A model generated the notes under the pieces. It did not search any database, was not told where the DNA came from, and worked only from the letters and a program-made list of their open reading frames with translations. From CAVVYV01 sp963818205 (GTDB lineage: Bacteria; Actinomycetota; Thermoleophilia; Solirubrobacterales; 70-9), in contig CAWFRG010000017.1 in assembly GCA_963818205.1 (NCBI GenBank), forward strand, positions 105,853-169,852: a DNA stretch of 64,000 nt, read 5' to 3'. The translations under genes and the position numbers were made by a program. Below are positions 63,323 through 64,000 of this stretch, one piece after another (within the stretch, counting starts at the first letter, position 1; every line of letters starts with the position of its first letter).

Positions 63323-64000
<678 letters not shown>

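Overview
The window is high-GC chromosomal DNA that reads as an actinobacterium, most likely of the Thermoleophilia/Solirubrobacterales lineage. That placement is an inference. It rests on an F420-type PPOX flavoenzyme, a class-E-like sortase, a c-di-AMP (ydaO-type) riboswitch ahead of a transglycosylase-like wall protein, small secreted proteins beginning MKRVFRRPSPAMV, many -10 boxes placed 6-8 nt before start codons (leaderless mRNAs), and the gene order thrS, infC-rpmI-rplT, SpoU methyltransferase, pheS-pheT, argC-argJ-argB-argD, then argG.

Layout. 1-4.4 kb: L,D-transpeptidase end, XerC/D recombinase, EF-G-like GTPase, PPOX protein, RNase HI-like protein. 4.5-6.9 kb: tRNA-Gly followed by a 2.3-kb decayed integrative element. 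A 47-bp copy of the tRNA 3' end closes it, and a broken tyrosine integrase sits beside the tRNA. 7-18.7 kb: accessory DNA with secreted Cys-rich proteins, a broken SGNH hydrolase, a frameshifted lipase-like protein, tRNA-Cys, three SnoaL-like copies (one intact), a universal stress protein, a GNAT enzyme, a YCII/ECF-sigma pair, a secreted repeat protein and a wrecked penicillin acylase. 18.7-24.9 kb: NfeD-like protein, a hydrolase fold lacking its nucleophile, a candidate structured RNA, an epimerase, tRNA-Val, a secreted protein, RTX and purU remnants, and thrS.

25-37.2 kb is the conserved core: translation genes (infC, rpmI, rplT, rRNA methyltransferase, pheS, pheT), the arginine genes and a sortase. 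37.2-46.7 kb holds a LysR regulator with a divergent partner, the riboswitch and wall hydrolase, an M1 peptidase, a DUF11/RTX surface protein, SixA and dnaE. 46.7-50.9 kb has a Cys-rich unknown, nfo and gltX head to head, VanZ and an Rrf2 regulator. 50.9-53.6 kb is a second accessory patch lying between Rrf2 and the cysteine genes cysK-cysE. 55.3-64 kb holds uvrD/pcrA, folD, three tandem four-TM paralogues (one with a long basic tail), a GMC oxidoreductase with a membrane partner, and gatC-gatA (gatA runs off the window).

A dominant technical feature is the number of single-base frameshifts. They affect unquestionably essential genes (pheT, dnaE, gatA, folD) while neighbours such as thrS, pheS, argB, cysK and gltX are clean. 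Most are restored by dropping one base, so I treat them as read or consensus errors unless the gene also carries deletions or truncation. Frameshifted genes are given as one feature each, with the break sites named.
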